This document shows, piece after piece, positions 5,355-5,620 of a DNA stretch of 5,620 bases. Source of the stretch: Candidatus Aenigmatarchaeota archaeon (GTDB lineage Archaea > Aenigmatarchaeota > Aenigmatarchaeia > QMZP01); contig QMZP01000066.1 in NCBI GenBank assembly GCA_003663225.1, positions 1 to 5,620 of the forward strand, in the 5' to 3' direction. Both the position numbers and the translations under genes were made by a program. Under the pieces are notes generated by a model, which was not told where the DNA came from, did not search any database, and was given only the letters and a program-made list of their open reading frames with translations. Each line of letters begins with the position of its first letter. Within the stretch, counting starts at the first letter, position 1.

Positions 5355-5620
5355 ATGGTCAAGACCTACTCCAAGGGCTCGCGGGCGGAAAGGGAGCTGG
5401 CGCACTTCCTGAACCACAGGGGGTTCGCCACACTCAGGGTCCCGTCATCAGGCGGCTTCCTATCACCGTTGGATATAGTGGCCATACGGAACGGCTTAGT
5501 TCTCACGTTTGAGATAAAGAGCCACAAGGTGAAGCCCAGGCTAAGAAAGGAACAACTTGAGGCGTTCTCCAAATGGACCAGAAAGGCCGGGGCGATGGGG
5601 TTCCTTGCCTGGAGGAGGAC
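5355..5620 (+). CDS. hjc: Holliday junction resolvase Hjc, 3' end outside window
   Basis: The 88 complete visible codons begin MVKTYSKGSRAERELAHFL and match the archaeal Hjc family of PD-(D/E)XK nucleases, which cut four-way DNA junctions during recombination and fork repair. The catalytic residues can be assigned by comparison with Pyrococcus Hjc: E12 in the RAERE helix, D40 in SPLDIVAI, and E53-x-K55 in FEIKSH. The basic stretch KVKPRLRKEQL follows, and the frame is open to the window edge, so roughly the last quarter to third of the protein is missing. No Shine-Dalgarno precedes the ATG; the TATA-like element at 5318-5325 suggests a leaderless or nearly leaderless message. It is divergent from the XRE regulator. 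Hje is a close paralogue and cannot be fully excluded. Confidence 0.92.
   Translation, partial: MVKTYSKGSRAERELAHFLNHRGFATLRVPSSGGFLSPLDIVAIRNGLVLTFEIKSHKVKPRLRKEQLEAFSKWTRKAGAMGFLAWRR

Overview
The window comes from an archaeon. Its genes are archaeal information-processing genes: Orc1/Cdc6, the small subunit (DP1) of D-family DNA polymerase, Hjc-type Holliday junction resolvase, a COG1709-like XRE regulator and a COG1784-type membrane protein. Shine-Dalgarno sites and TTTAAA-type TATA elements fit this. D-family polymerase with Orc1 points to Euryarchaeota or a related or DPANN lineage rather than Crenarchaeota. Ile ATA and Arg AGG codons are frequent. I cannot name a genus.

Layout. Positions 1-3549 hold a compact leftward gene string: orc1/cdc6, then a DP1-like gene (1 nt gap), a small membrane-anchored OB-fold protein (9 nt gap) and a TctA-like multipass membrane protein (4 nt ATGA overlap) that runs off the left edge. 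Positions 3550-3875 are the only long non-coding stretch. It is AT-rich in its middle and carries five copies of an ORB-like motif, TCCANNGGAAA or one mismatch from it, several in inverted orientation around an AT-rich, palindrome-dense core. I read it as a probable replication origin lying next to orc1. Rightward from 3876 is a COG2129-type metallophosphoesterase, which converges with a 12 bp overlap on a leftward XRE-family regulator (4551-5282). That regulator is divergent from hjc (5355 onward, cut by the right edge), with a 72 bp shared promoter region that holds a candidate operator.

The main oddity is the DP1-like protein. At 336 residues it keeps the N-terminal segment, the linker motif, the OB fold and the extreme C-terminal DP1 signature, but the calcineurin-like phosphoesterase domain is shortened and every metal-binding motif I looked for is gone. 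This looks like a D-family polymerase small subunit that has become purely structural, as happened independently in eukaryotic B-subunits.

Taken together the window looks like an origin-proximal replication and repair neighbourhood: initiator, origin, polymerase subunit and junction resolvase, plus a membrane OB-fold/TctA-like pair whose link to replication is unclear.
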